Assembly: GCA_018818595.1 (NCBI GenBank)
Contig: JAHIRM010000037.1
Span: forward strand, 38,094-102,093
Length of the DNA stretch: 64,000 bases
Direction of reading: 5' to 3'
DNA from: Bacillota bacterium
GTDB lineage: Bacteria; Bacillota_I; Bacilli_A; Izemoplasmatales; Hujiaoplasmataceae
The notes below the pieces were generated by a model, which worked only from the letters and a program-made list of their open reading frames with translations, searched no databases and was not told the origin of the DNA. Position 1 is the stretch's first letter. Every line of letters begins with the position of its first letter. The position numbers and the translations under genes are program-made. This document shows positions 9,344-17,539 of this stretch, one piece after another.

Positions 9344-10209
9344 TGTTCCTGTCCTTCTTCACCGATTTGTTTCAACAAGATTTTATGTTAAGAGCACTGA
9401 CTGCCGGCATTTTACTAGGTATATTAGCTCCTCTTATTGGCTCCATAGTTGTTATCAGGCGATTATCCTTTATCGCCGATACGTTAGGTCATTTCTCTTT
9501 AGTTGGAATTGCAGTTAGCTTATATTTATCTACTTTTGGAATCTCAATCTTTTTTGAAAAGCCAATATATTTAGGCTTATTATTTTCAGTAATAGGTGGA
9601 TTATTAATCGAATTATTTCGAAGATCTTATAAAAATTATAAGGAAATTTCGATGGTTATCGTAATAAGCCTCGGAGCTGCTTTAAGTGCAATCTTCTTTT
9701 CTTTATCTAAAAAAACTGGTTCTCTTTATAATTATCTATTTGGTTCTATTTTAACGGTAACCGATTATTATGTGGTGTTAATTTTAGTAACCGCTATCGT
9801 AGTAGGGATTCTCTTTGCTTTATTTGGAAAACAAATTATTGCGGTTAGTTTCGAAGAAACCAATGCCAAATTTTTAGGAGTTAATGTTAATATCTTTCAA
9901 ATAATTTTTATGATTATGTTATCGATTGTTGTTTCGGTATTATTAGAATCAGCAGGAGTATTATTGATTTCATCCATGATGATTATTCCAGTAGCAGCTG
10001 GAATGAAAGTGGGTTGGAGCTACAAATCAACGTTAATATCTAGCGTTATCTTCTCTGAATTATCTGTTTTTTTCGGATTGTGGATGGCTTATTCTTTAAC
10101 CATTCCTAGTGGAGCCGCCATTGTATCTGTTAATGTAATTATTTTATTAATTGTTGCAATTATTAAAAGAATTTCTGTAAAAAGACAGACAGCAAAACAA
10201 AATAAGTAA
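9343..10209 (+). CDS. Metal-type ABC transporter permease (ABC-3 family)
   Basis: 288 aa, with about eight hydrophobic segments. The family stretch VVIRRLSFIADTLGHFSLVG near the N-terminus and the ESAGVLLISSMMIIPVAAG segment are typical of ZnuB/MntB/TroC permeases. GGAGGTG precedes the start, which overlaps the ATPase stop by one base. Likely imports Zn2+ or Mn2+, with the choice not resolvable here. The required binding lipoprotein must be encoded elsewhere or be absent. Confidence 0.88.
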   Translation: MFLSFFTDLFQQDFMLRALTAGILLGILAPLIGSIVVIRRLSFIADTLGHFSLVGIAVSLYLSTFGISIFFEKPIYLGLLFSVIGGLLIELFRRSYKNYKEISMVIVISLGAALSAIFFSLSKKTGSLYNYLFGSILTVTDYYVVLILVTAIVVGILFALFGKQIIAVSFEETNAKFLGVNVNIFQIIFMIMLSIVVSVLLESAGVLLISSMMIIPVAAGMKVGWSYKSTLISSVIFSELSVFFGLWMAYSLTIPSGAAIVSVNVIILLIVAIIKRISVKRQTAKQNK

Positions 10210-10224
10210 TTTATTCTTCATTTT

Positions 10225-10258
10225 AAAAAACCACTCATCAATTTGTGAGTGGTTTTTT
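10225..10258 (+). terminator. Bidirectional terminator after ABC transporter
   Basis: Stem AAAAAACCACTCA (10225-10237) / TGAGTGGTTTTTT (10246-10258), 13 bp with an 8-nt loop. It serves the rightward ABC genes and the convergent repeat-protein gene. Confidence 0.9.
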
Positions 10259-10280
10259 GTATAAAAAATGGATTTCTAAC

Positions 10281-10640
10281 TTATTTATCTTGAGGTTTTA
10301 AATCATTTAATATATCTTGAAACAATTTTTTTATTTGATCCGAATTTAAGAACGGAAGCAGAGAATCTGCTGAAATAGTATCAATTTCATTTGCTTCAAT
10401 TTTACGAAGAACTTCTTCTAAATCTTTTTCAGAGACAAAAGGCAAGAATTTTTCTGGATTGATTGATATTTCTCCTTTAAGAGAACTATTGAATAAACGA
10501 GCAACTTGTTCTTCGTTTAAGAACGGAATGATACATACTGGGTTGATTTTTTCATTATCGAATTCTTTATTTATAATTTTTTGAACTAATTCTTCTAATT
10601 CTTCTTCTTCTAAAAATGGTAACATGCGTAATAATTTCAT
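10281..10640 (-). CDS. Small acidic four-repeat protein, unknown function
   Basis: 119 aa, not recognised. It is built from four imperfect ~29-residue units, each starting with a (L/I)(L/I)PFL motif: LLRMLPFLEEEELEELV, VCIIPFLNEEQVARLF, PEKFLPFVSEKDLEEVL and ADSLLPFLNSDQIKKLF. Each is predicted to be helical and acidic, so a helical-repeat adaptor is likely. AAAGGAG lies upstream, and the ATG overlaps the stop of the XRE regulator gene (ATGA), so the two are translationally coupled and probably work together. No membrane segment is seen. Confidence 0.75.
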   Translation of the reverse strand: MKLLRMLPFLEEEELEELVQKIINKEFDNEKINPVCIIPFLNEEQVARLFNSSLKGEISINPEKFLPFVSEKDLEEVLRKIEANEIDTISADSLLPFLNSDQIKKLFQDILNDLKPQDK

Positions 10641-11194
10641 TTTATTTTCTCCTTTAATTTCTTTTTTTCTGCATAAGTGAATTGTGGGTATATTTGTTCA
10701 ATGGGAAGATGGTACTTTTTCGTTTTGTACGCAATGAGTAATCTCATTCTTTCTTCAATGCTTAACCTTGGCCACAGGTTGCATTCAATCAAAACATTAT
10801 TCTCAATGTACAAAAATAGTGCATAATCTCGTTGTTCTTGACTAAGCAAATGAATCACATCGGCAAAATTAAATGCCTTAATGTTTCCACGAATGATTTC
10901 ATGAATGACCCATTCTGGACTATGCTCCTCAAATAATTGTTTAAGTGAAAGGATGTTAGAATCAATATTCAAACATAAAATTTCTTCTAAACTTGATTGA
11001 TACATTCCCATCAATACACATAAATTATCAATTGAGGGCAACGTCTTTCCTGTTTCCCAACGAGAGACTGCTTGATGTGAAACAAACAATTGATCTGCTA
11101 TTTGTGCTTGTGTGAATCCATTTGTCTGTCTTAAATCAAATAACTTTTGTCCTATTCTTAATAAATCTAGCAAGAGAACACCTTCTTTCATCAT
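10637..11194 (-). CDS. XRE-family helix-turn-helix regulator
   Basis: About 185 aa. The N-terminal ~65 residues form a Cro/CI-type HTH: GQKLFDLRQTNGFTQAQIADQL then FVSHQAVSRWETGKTLPSID. The C-terminal ~110 residues are helical and unassigned. An extended -10 (TGTTATAAT) at 11209-11217 would start transcription only about 8 nt before this ATG. A TTG at 11173, 5 bases after AGAAGGTG, may therefore be the real start (178 aa). Overlaps the four-repeat gene by 4 bp. Confidence 0.88.
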   Translation of the reverse strand: MMKEGVLLLDLLRIGQKLFDLRQTNGFTQAQIADQLFVSHQAVSRWETGKTLPSIDNLCVLMGMYQSSLEEILCLNIDSNILSLKQLFEEHSPEWVIHEIIRGNIKAFNFADVIHLLSQEQRDYALFLYIENNVLIECNLWPRLSIEERMRLLIAYKTKKYHLPIEQIYPQFTYAEKKKLKEKIK

Positions 11195-11208
11195 CTTCTG
11201 ACACCTTT

Positions 11209-11217
11209 ATTATAACA
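11209..11217 (-). promoter_or_regulatory. Extended -10 promoter of XRE regulator
   Basis: Minus-strand TGTTATAAT, a perfect extended -10. No clear -35 at 17 bp. Its position argues for the downstream TTG start of the regulator. Confidence 0.55.
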
Positions 11218-11280
11218 CTTGTAAATATAAATTAAAGCAACTAAAAGTTGAACTTGTAATTTATTAATTTTGCTTATAAT

Positions 11281-11311
11281 AATAAAAGTTCGAATGTTTC
11301 GAACTTTTATT
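11281..11311 (-). terminator. Terminator of ecf-truA operon
   Basis: Perfect 14-bp stem AATAAAAGTTCGAA (11281-11294) / TTCGAACTTTTATT (11298-11311) with a 3-nt loop, overlapping the truA stop codon. The T-rich tail on the minus strand is short. Confidence 0.7.
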
Positions 11312-12290
11312 CATATGTGATTTTTGTTAAATATAGTCCGTTTGCAGGCGCAATTTTTGTCGTATGTTTTCTGCTTTTTTCATTTATAATCTGCAAAATA
11401 TCATCCTGGATCTCTTGTTTAGCCATTTTCACTAGTTGAAAAACAAGCAATCGAATCATATGATGCAAAAACCCGTTTCCAACAAACACAAGTTCGATAG
11501 TGTTTTCTCTCTTTATAAATGAAGCTTCAAAAATCGTTCTAATTTTTGAATTTTTTTCTCCTGTACAAAAGCTAGTAAAATCAAACGTTCCAATTAAGAG
11601 ATTTAAATTCTTCTCTAAGTTATTTTCGTCAAGTTTTCCTACCGTCCATTCAAAGTGCCTTCTCAAGGGGTCGTATTCAGCCGTATTTAAAAGATAACGA
11701 TATTCCTTGGTAAATACATCATATCTTGAATGGAAGAGTGGGTGAACAAATTTAACGTCTTCTATCGTAATATCTTTTGGCAATTCACTTTCAAAATAGT
11801 GTTTCCATTTTTTAACACTCAAATCTCTGGATGTATCAAAATGCACGATTTGTTCTATCGCGTGTACCCCTGAATCTGTCCGTGAAGCTCCATAACAAAC
11901 CGTTGGACAATCATTGATTTTAGAAATTAATTTTGTTAATTCACCTGCAACTGAACGTGAATTTTTTTGAATTTGAAATCCGTTAAAATCCGTTCCATCA
12001 TACCTTATTTTTAATTGTACTCTTTGAAGATGCGTGGTTTTTCTTGATAAAACAAGACGGTTGATTTTATTATTTAAGATACCTACTTTATAAGGAAATC
12101 CTAATGAAGAAAATCCATAATTCATGTTAAAATCCAAGTTTACATTCTCAAAAATCTCAGAAAACAATTCAGAATGTTCCAGAATATATTTCGATACATT
12201 CTCTTTATTTAAGACAACCAATGCATCAACTTTTAATCCGACATCCTCTGACAAAATAGAATCAATCGATTCAAGGCTATAACTCATCAT
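11307..12290 (-). CDS. truA: tRNA pseudouridine(38-40) synthase with N-terminal extension
   Basis: 327 aa, versus about 245 aa for most TruA. The catalytic domain begins near residue 88 (LQRVQLKIRYDGTDFNGFQIQ) and holds the catalytic Asp in YGASRTDSGVHA. The FxHHMIR-type segment GNGFLHHMIRLL is also present. The first ~85 residues (MMSYSLESIDSILSEDVG onward) are an extra domain I do not recognise. ATG at 12290 overlaps the ecfT stop (ATGA) and has AAGGT upstream; an ORF extension to 12326 lies wholly inside ecfT. Confidence 0.93.
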   Translation of the reverse strand: MMSYSLESIDSILSEDVGLKVDALVVLNKENVSKYILEHSELFSEIFENVNLDFNMNYGFSSLGFPYKVGILNNKINRLVLSRKTTHLQRVQLKIRYDGTDFNGFQIQKNSRSVAGELTKLISKINDCPTVCYGASRTDSGVHAIEQIVHFDTSRDLSVKKWKHYFESELPKDITIEDVKFVHPLFHSRYDVFTKEYRYLLNTAEYDPLRRHFEWTVGKLDENNLEKNLNLLIGTFDFTSFCTGEKNSKIRTIFEASFIKRENTIELVFVGNGFLHHMIRLLVFQLVKMAKQEIQDDILQIINEKSRKHTTKIAPANGLYLTKITYE

Positions 12291-13252
12291 AATAGGACCT
12301 TCACTAAAATACTCGCTCCCAAACAAGCGATTGAAAGAAATACCGTAATAAAATCTAATAACCGAAAAGATAATTCATTGATTCTGGTTCGAGATTTTCC
12401 CGGAATAAAATTTCTTGATTCCATTGCATCTGCTAATTCTTCGCTTCGCTTAAAAGCGATAATAAACATCGGAACAAGCAGCGATACTACTTGCTTAATT
12501 TTATCTTTTAATTTACCCTCCGAAATATCTGAACCTCTACTTGCTTGAGCTAACATGATTTTATTGGCTTCATCCAAGATGGTGGGAATGTATCGTAAAC
12601 TAATGGATATAATTAAAGCAAAGTCTTCTGAATTAAGTCCAATCACTTTTAAAGGTCTCATTAATTTTTCTAATCCTTGAGTTAAATCAGTTGGTTTTGT
12701 GGTCAAAGTTAAAACGGTAGATAACGTAATTACAATTAATAGTCTGATTACCACAAAAATACTCATTTCAACTCCTTTTTCGTAAATAATTAATTGAAAC
12801 GAGGTAAAGGTTTGAAAATAATTAAAGTAAACCATTATAAAATAAATCCCCAAAATATATAAGAAAAACAATATAATTTTCATCCGTTTAAAGCTTGCTA
12901 AAAACCGCCAAAGAACGGTTAATAAAACGATTCCTATCACACTCGAAACAGAAAAAGAAAGCGTTTTATTTAAAAGGATAATTCCGTCTTTATTAAATGC
13001 AATCTGAAAGATAAATGTAAATATCAATAAAACAAAGATTGGTCTTAATCCCCTTATAATTCTTATAATTGAAAGTTTTCCTACAATCAAAATAAGAAGA
13101 GCGAATCCAAGCGTTATAAGAAGTTGAGTGATTGTTTCAAGCATAAAAATGGCGACCATTAATACAACGATGGCAATGATTTTAGTTCTAGGATCTAGCT
13201 TGTAAAAGAATCCTTCCCCTGGAACGTATTGTCCAATGATAATATTTTTCAT
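12287..13252 (-). CDS. ecfT: ECF transporter transmembrane component EcfT
   Basis: 321 aa, somewhat longer than the common ~265 aa. Membrane scaffold that couples vitamin-specific S components to the EcfA ATPases. Six or more hydrophobic segments, the ARG-type coupling motif ANKIMLAQASRGSD near 240 and FKRSEELADAMESRNF near 270 are present. It starts on the ecfA2 stop and ends on the truA start (ATGA overlaps). No S component gene is in the window. Confidence 0.94.
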   Translation of the reverse strand: MKNIIIGQYVPGEGFFYKLDPRTKIIAIVVLMVAIFMLETITQLLITLGFALLILIVGKLSIIRIIRGLRPIFVLLIFTFIFQIAFNKDGIILLNKTLSFSVSSVIGIVLLTVLWRFLASFKRMKIILFFLYILGIYFIMVYFNYFQTFTSFQLIIYEKGVEMSIFVVIRLLIVITLSTVLTLTTKPTDLTQGLEKLMRPLKVIGLNSEDFALIISISLRYIPTILDEANKIMLAQASRGSDISEGKLKDKIKQVVSLLVPMFIIAFKRSEELADAMESRNFIPGKSRTRINELSFRLLDFITVFLSIACLGASILVKVLL

Positions 13253-14109
13253 TAGGGCAACACCTTCTTTAGTTCCATAACCGCTTCATCTGATGTTTTT
13301 TGATATTCATTGATTTCAAGATGAAAATGACGTTTAATTTCTCGCAAAACTTTAATCGTTGAAGGATAATCTAAATGAAATTGTGCTAAATTATCGTTAT
13401 GAAATAAAGCTTCAGGAGAACCATCAAAAACAAGCTTGCTTTCTTTTAAAACTAACACTCTTGAAGAATATGCATAAACCAAATCCATATCATGTGTAAT
13501 GACGACTATGGTTTTATGGGTAGATTCTTGAATACTTTTAAACAATTCCATCATTTGTATTTTTCCAAGAGGATCTAGTCCTGATGTTGGTTCATCTAAA
13601 ACTAGTATTTCTGGGTCAAGAGCTAAAATACCCGCAATGGATACTCGTTTTTTCTCTCCACCAGATAAATTAAATGGATTTCTTTTTAAATAACTTTCAT
13701 CAAGTCCTACAAGTTGAAGAGCGGTTTTTGCTAATTGTTTGGCCTCCTCAACGGAAACCTTAAAATTAAGCGGTCCAAACATGATGTCCTTTTCAACTGT
13801 TTCTTCGAATAATTGATATTCAGGAAATTGAAAAACTAATCCCACTTTTTTTCTTAGACTATTGTATTTAATGTGTTTATCTCTTTTTTGTTTTATCAAT
13901 GATCCAAAAATATCAATTTCGCCTTCTGTTGGAAAAATAAGTGCATTCATGTGTTGAGCGAGAGTTGATTTTCCTGATCCCGTATGCCCAATTAAACTGA
14001 TAAACTCATCTTTCGAATTTATGGAAAATGAAATATCTTTAATCGCTTGATAAAATCCTTTTTGATTTGCGGCATATTGATAACTTACTTTTCTAAACTG
14101 TATTCCCAT
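13252..14109 (-). CDS. ecfA2: ECF transporter ATPase EcfA2
   Basis: 285 aa. One of the paired ATPases energising ECF vitamin import. Walker A LIGHTGSGKST, Q-loop FQFPEYQLFEETVEKDI, signature NLSGGEKKRV and Walker B ILVLDEPTSGLD. The FQFPEYQLF form is typical of EcfA2. It overlaps the 3' end of ecfA1 by 25 bp and abuts ecfT. Confidence 0.95.
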   Translation of the reverse strand: MGIQFRKVSYQYAANQKGFYQAIKDISFSINSKDEFISLIGHTGSGKSTLAQHMNALIFPTEGEIDIFGSLIKQKRDKHIKYNSLRKKVGLVFQFPEYQLFEETVEKDIMFGPLNFKVSVEEAKQLAKTALQLVGLDESYLKRNPFNLSGGEKKRVSIAGILALDPEILVLDEPTSGLDPLGKIQMMELFKSIQESTHKTIVVITHDMDLVYAYSSRVLVLKESKLVFDGSPEALFHNDNLAQFHLDYPSTIKVLREIKRHFHLEINEYQKTSDEAVMELKKVLP

Positions 14110-14888
14110 AAAAATCCTTTCACTTCATTAGATAAAGAAGAATCTCCTAGTTGATTTGCAATTTTTAAAGCCATTGGAAGCTCTAAAAATGCTTCATGAA
14201 ATATAGAAGGATCTTTCATTAAGGACGCCGCTTTCCCATCTTGATATACTTCTCCATTTTTTAATATAAATAATCGATCAGCAAGTAACGCTTCTTCGAT
14301 TTCGTGTGTGATCATGATAATAGTAAGTCCTTCTTTGTGTAATAATTTAATATAATTCATTAAGTCTTCTCTAGCATAAGGATCTAACATAGAGGTGGCT
14401 TCATCAAAAATAATGACTTCTGTTTTCATTGCTAATATACCCGCAATAGCTACTCGTTGCTTTTGTCCCCCCGAAAGGGATGATGGCTCTTTATCTAAAA
14501 AATCCAACATATCTACTTTTTTTGCATAAAAATCGATATTATGAAGCATATCTTCTTTTGTAAAACATAAATTTTCCATTCCAAAAGCAATGTCATCTCT
14601 TACCGTGACTCCTACAAATTGGTTGTCAGGGTTTTGAAAAACAATTCCTATTTTTTTTCTAATATCATAGGCGGTATCTTCTTGTAATTTTAACCCATCA
14701 ACAATGACCTCTCCACTTGATGGTTCAAGCAAACCCACCATGGTTTTTGCAAGTGTGGACTTTCCAGATCCGTTGTGCCCTAAAATAGCAATCCACTCGC
14801 CTTTATTGATGTGTAAATTAATATTTTTTAAAATCATGCGTTTTTGATTGTATGAAAAAGATAAATCATTTACTTCAATGTAACTCAT
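14085..14888 (-). CDS. ecfA1: ECF transporter ATPase EcfA1
   Basis: 267 aa from ATG 14888. Walker A LGHNGSGKST, Q-loop FQNPDNQFVGVTVRDDIAFG, signature SLSGGQKQRV and Walker B VIIFDEATSMLD; FQNPDNQF marks EcfA1. The frame stays open to 14963, but the promoter and an upstream terminator lie there, and GGTGGTG sits 8 bases before the chosen start. First gene of ecfA1-ecfA2-ecfT-truA. Confidence 0.95.
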   Translation of the reverse strand: MSYIEVNDLSFSYNQKRMILKNINLHINKGEWIAILGHNGSGKSTLAKTMVGLLEPSSGEVIVDGLKLQEDTAYDIRKKIGIVFQNPDNQFVGVTVRDDIAFGMENLCFTKEDMLHNIDFYAKKVDMLDFLDKEPSSLSGGQKQRVAIAGILAMKTEVIIFDEATSMLDPYAREDLMNYIKLLHKEGLTIIMITHEIEEALLADRLFILKNGEVYQDGKAASLMKDPSIFHEAFLELPMALKIANQLGDSSLSNEVKGFLWEYSLEK

Positions 14889-14910
14889 AAACATCACCAC
14901 CGGCCTAAAT

Positions 14911-14919
14911 ATTATATCA
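14911..14919 (-). promoter_or_regulatory. Extended -10 promoter of ecf operon
   Basis: Minus-strand TGATATAAT, a perfect extended -10, about 23 bp before the ecfA1 ATG. The -35 position falls in the stem of the preceding terminator and matches the consensus poorly. Confidence 0.6.
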
Positions 14920-14929
14920 AATATTATAA

Positions 14930-14959
14930 GAAAAAGCGAATTAAACATCGTTAACTCGC
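14930..14959 (-). terminator. Terminator of CBS gene
   Basis: Stem GCGAATTAA (14936-14944) / TTAACTCGC (14951-14959), 9 bp with one G-U pair in RNA, followed on the minus strand by TTTTTC. It separates the CBS gene from the ecf promoter. Confidence 0.75.
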
Positions 14960-14982
14960 CCAAATTTTAAATAAACGTTTCT

Positions 14983-15699
14983 TTACATAAACGCATGCTC
15001 TAAATCCCACAAAGTAACAATCCCTAGTATTTTTTCAGAAGACAATCCGTTTTCCGTTACAAAAAGCATTTCTAATTCTTTGTCTTCTTTAAAATCACGA
15101 TTAAACAAATCTAGTGCTTCGTAAATATCTGCACTTCGTTTTATAAATGCAAAGTATTTTGCTGGATCATAATCCAAATCCATTGCTTCCAATAATTCTT
15201 TCATTTTCATGTCTTTTCCAATAGAAACATCTTTCTTCAAAGCAAAAAAATGAAATAAAGTTCGTTCAGTAAATACGCCAACCAATGCCTCTTCATATAC
15301 AACAGGGACATTTGAATAGTCTTCTGTTTTCATTAAAAGCATGACTTCTTCAATGGAAGAATCTAAAGAGACTACTTTCATTTTGTGAATGGGCATCATA
15401 ACTTGATATATTTTTTTAGGATGAGTGATTTTTTTAACAATACTTTTAAATTCGTTTAAAAAGATTTCAGAAGGAACGGCGATGTTTTCGTTATGAACCA
15501 TTATATTTCTTAGTTGGGCAGCTTGTGATAACGTATCAAAATTTGCTTTATTTCCAATTAAGGCATTACTTTTTTTGGCCCTTATTTTATAAAGAGTCCC
15601 CATGAAACTAGACTCACTGTATTTTCCATAACTGTATTCGATTCGTAAATATCGTTCTAAATCATTAAATAACTTTAAAAACTCTTCTCTTCTTGACAA
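14983..15699 (-). CDS. CBS-domain protein with HEPN-like N-terminus
   Basis: About 238 aa. Residues ~105-235 form a pair of CBS domains (VVSLDSSIEEVMLLMKTEDY, SNVPVVYEEALVGVFTERTL, then a second module ending LGIVTLWDLEHAF), which usually bind adenine nucleotides. The N-terminal ~100 residues are helical, with AAQLRNIMVHNE resembling the RxxxxH motif of HEPN-like domains. No catalytic domain is attached, so it is probably a sensor. GTG at 15708 is inside the GAGGTG ribosome site, so TTG 15699 is preferred. It stands alone between its own promoter and terminator. Confidence 0.85.
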   Translation of the reverse strand: MSRREEFLKLFNDLERYLRIEYSYGKYSESSFMGTLYKIRAKKSNALIGNKANFDTLSQAAQLRNIMVHNENIAVPSEIFLNEFKSIVKKITHPKKIYQVMMPIHKMKVVSLDSSIEEVMLLMKTEDYSNVPVVYEEALVGVFTERTLFHFFALKKDVSIGKDMKMKELLEAMDLDYDPAKYFAFIKRSADIYEALDLFNRDFKEDKELEMLFVTENGLSSEKILGIVTLWDLEHAFM

Positions 15700-15741
15700 T
15701 ATAAACACCTCGTTTCAAAAAGAAATTTACCTTCTAAATCT

Positions 15742-15770
15742 ATTATACATCCAAATCTAAGATATTTAAA
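15742..15770 (-). promoter_or_regulatory. CBS gene promoter
   Basis: Minus-strand TTTAAA (15765-15770), 17 bp, TATAAT (15742-15747). Confidence 0.65.
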
Positions 15771-15837
15771 GATGAAAAAACAATGCTTCGTTTTGATAAT
15801 AACTTTAGCAAAAACAAAAAACCATGTAAAAACCACT

Positions 15838-15865
15838 TTTGAACGCCCTATAAATATGTTAAAAT
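15838..15865 (+). promoter_or_regulatory. Malic enzyme promoter
   Basis: Extended -10 TGTTAAAAT ending at 15865, with TTTGAA (15838-15843) 16 bp upstream of the hexamer. It lies 20 bp before the gene's ATG. Confidence 0.6.
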
Positions 15866-15884
15866 AACTTATGAGGTATAAAAA

Positions 15885-17063
15885 ATGGATATATTAAGCG
15901 AATCCTTAAAATTACATGAAAAATTAAAAGGGAAAATCGAGATTTCTCCCCGTGTCTCTGTATCAAATAGCTATGAACTCTCTTTGGCTTATACTCCAGG
16001 AGTTGCTGAACCTTGTTTAGAAATTCAAAAAAATATTGAATTAAGTTATGTTTATACTAGAAGGCATAACTTAGTCGCTGTTATTACAGATGGTACAGCT
16101 ATTCTCGGACTAGGTGATATTGGGCCTGAAGCGGGAATGCCCGTTATGGAAGGAAAATGCGTCTTGTTTAAAACCTTCGGAGAAGTTGATGCATTCCCTC
16201 TTTGTTTAAAAACAAAAGATCCAGATGAAATTGTTAGAACGATTTCACTTTTGTCTGGAAGTTTTGGTGGTATTAATTTAGAAGATATCTCTGCTCCTCG
16301 TTGCTTTGAAATTGAAAAAAAATTGAAAGCCATTTTAGATATTCCTGTATTTCATGATGATCAACACGGAACGGCAATTGTTGTATGTGCTGCATTAATC
16401 AATGCTTTATCCCTTGCAAATAAAAAGATGCCGTCTGTCAAAATTGTCATTAATGGTGCCGGAGCGGCAGGAATTTCAATCGCCGATTATTTGCTTCATT
16501 ATGGAATCAAAGATATTATTCTTTGTGATAAATTTGGAATTATTGATGAAAACGACCTAACGTTAAGTCCTATTCATAGAGAAATTGCGAAACGTACAAA
16601 TAAAAATCATTTGACAGGGACTTTGGAAAACGCATTAAAAGGAGCCGATGTTTTTATCGGCGTCTCAGGTCCAAATTGTGTAACAAAAACAATGATTAAA
16701 AGTATGAATCCTTTTTCAATCGTTTTTCCGCTTGCAAATCCCGTTTCTGAAATCTCTTATGAAGACGCTAAGGAAGCAGGTGCTTATATTGTTGGAACAG
16801 GCAGTTCCAAATATCCAAATCAAATTAATAATGTTCTTGTATTTCCAGGAATTTTTAGAGGAGCTTTAGATGAAAGAGCGAGCGATATCAATTTAGAAAT
16901 GATGAAAGCGGCATCTTACGCTATTGCCTCTTTGGTTACCAAGGATTTATTAGCACCTAATTTTATTATTCCTTTCGCATTTGACCCAAAAGTTCATAAA
17001 GCGGTGGCAAAAGCGGTGGCGAGCGCTGCAGTAACTTCCAAAGTATCAAGAATACATCCTTAA
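15885..17063 (+). CDS. NAD-dependent malic enzyme
   Basis: 392 aa, the short bacterial malic enzyme form. Oxidatively decarboxylates malate to pyruvate with NAD(P)H. Motifs: catalytic Tyr region LAYTPGVAEPCLEI, DGTAILGLGDIGPEAGMPVM, metal-binding FHDDQHGTAIV, and the dinucleotide fold VINGAGAAGISIADYLL. The residue after the second strand is Asp (CDKFG), which favours NAD over NADP. GAGGT precedes the ATG. Monocistronic between its own promoter and terminator. It would feed pyruvate to fermentation. Confidence 0.94.
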   Translation: MDILSESLKLHEKLKGKIEISPRVSVSNSYELSLAYTPGVAEPCLEIQKNIELSYVYTRRHNLVAVITDGTAILGLGDIGPEAGMPVMEGKCVLFKTFGEVDAFPLCLKTKDPDEIVRTISLLSGSFGGINLEDISAPRCFEIEKKLKAILDIPVFHDDQHGTAIVVCAALINALSLANKKMPSVKIVINGAGAAGISIADYLLHYGIKDIILCDKFGIIDENDLTLSPIHREIAKRTNKNHLTGTLENALKGADVFIGVSGPNCVTKTMIKSMNPFSIVFPLANPVSEISYEDAKEAGAYIVGTGSSKYPNQINNVLVFPGIFRGALDERASDINLEMMKAASYAIASLVTKDLLAPNFIIPFAFDPKVHKAVAKAVASAAVTSKVSRIHP

Positions 17064-17080
17064 ACACCATTCACATAATA

Positions 17081-17114
17081 TAAAAGCACATGGAACACAA
17101 TCCATGTGCTTTTA
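17081..17114 (+). terminator. Terminator of malic enzyme gene
   Basis: Perfect 14-bp stem TAAAAGCACATGGA (17081-17094) / TCCATGTGCTTTTA (17101-17114), 6-nt loop, followed by T-rich sequence. Confidence 0.9.
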
Positions 17115-17120
17115 TTATAA

Positions 17121-17149
17121 AGAAAAAGTATTGAGAAATCTCAATACTT
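17121..17149 (-). terminator. Terminator of S10-spc-alpha operon
   Basis: Stem AAGTATTGAGA (17126-17136) / TCTCAATACTT (17139-17149), followed on the minus strand by TTTTTCTTT. It lies 13 bp after the rplQ stop. Confidence 0.8.
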
Positions 17150-17162
17150 AACTTTTAGTTTT

Positions 17163-17522
17163 TTATACGAATTCAATGATTGCCATTGGGCATGAATCGC
17201 CTAAGCGATGTCCAATACGATAAATTCTTGTATAACCGCCATGTCTTTCAAGGTATTTAGGTCCTAATTCTTTAAATAGCTTTTGCAATGCTGTTTGATT
17301 GTTAAGTTCTAACCCTCTAACAGTAGCTCCTGCGATTCTTAAAGAATTCAAATCACCTTTTTTTGCAAGTGTAATTAGTTTCTCGACGGTGCGTTTTAGT
17401 TCTTTTGCCTTCACAACGGAAGTTTCAATTTTCCCATGTAAAATCAATTGTGTAGATAGGTCGCGAATAAGCGCTTTACGATTATCGCTACTACGATTAA
17501 GTTTACTATATCCTCTAGCCAT
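17163..17522 (-). CDS. rplQ: 50S ribosomal protein L17
   Basis: 119 aa, normal length. Starts MARGYSKLNRSSDNRKALIR, then the conserved DLSTQLILHGKIETSVVKAKEL, and ends LGDSCPMAIIEFV. Last gene of the supercluster, 17 bp after rpoA. In many Bacilli ecfA1-A2-T-truA follow directly. Here the malic enzyme and CBS genes with terminators intervene. Confidence 0.98.
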   Translation of the reverse strand: MARGYSKLNRSSDNRKALIRDLSTQLILHGKIETSVVKAKELKRTVEKLITLAKKGDLNSLRIAGATVRGLELNNQTALQKLFKELGPKYLERHGGYTRIYRIGHRLGDSCPMAIIEFV

Positions 17523-17539
17523 GATTTACCTCCTAACAG

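Noticed and set aside
16052..16333. Leftward 93-codon frame inside the malic enzyme gene
   Set aside because: Antisense shadow of a conserved enzyme, without start signals.
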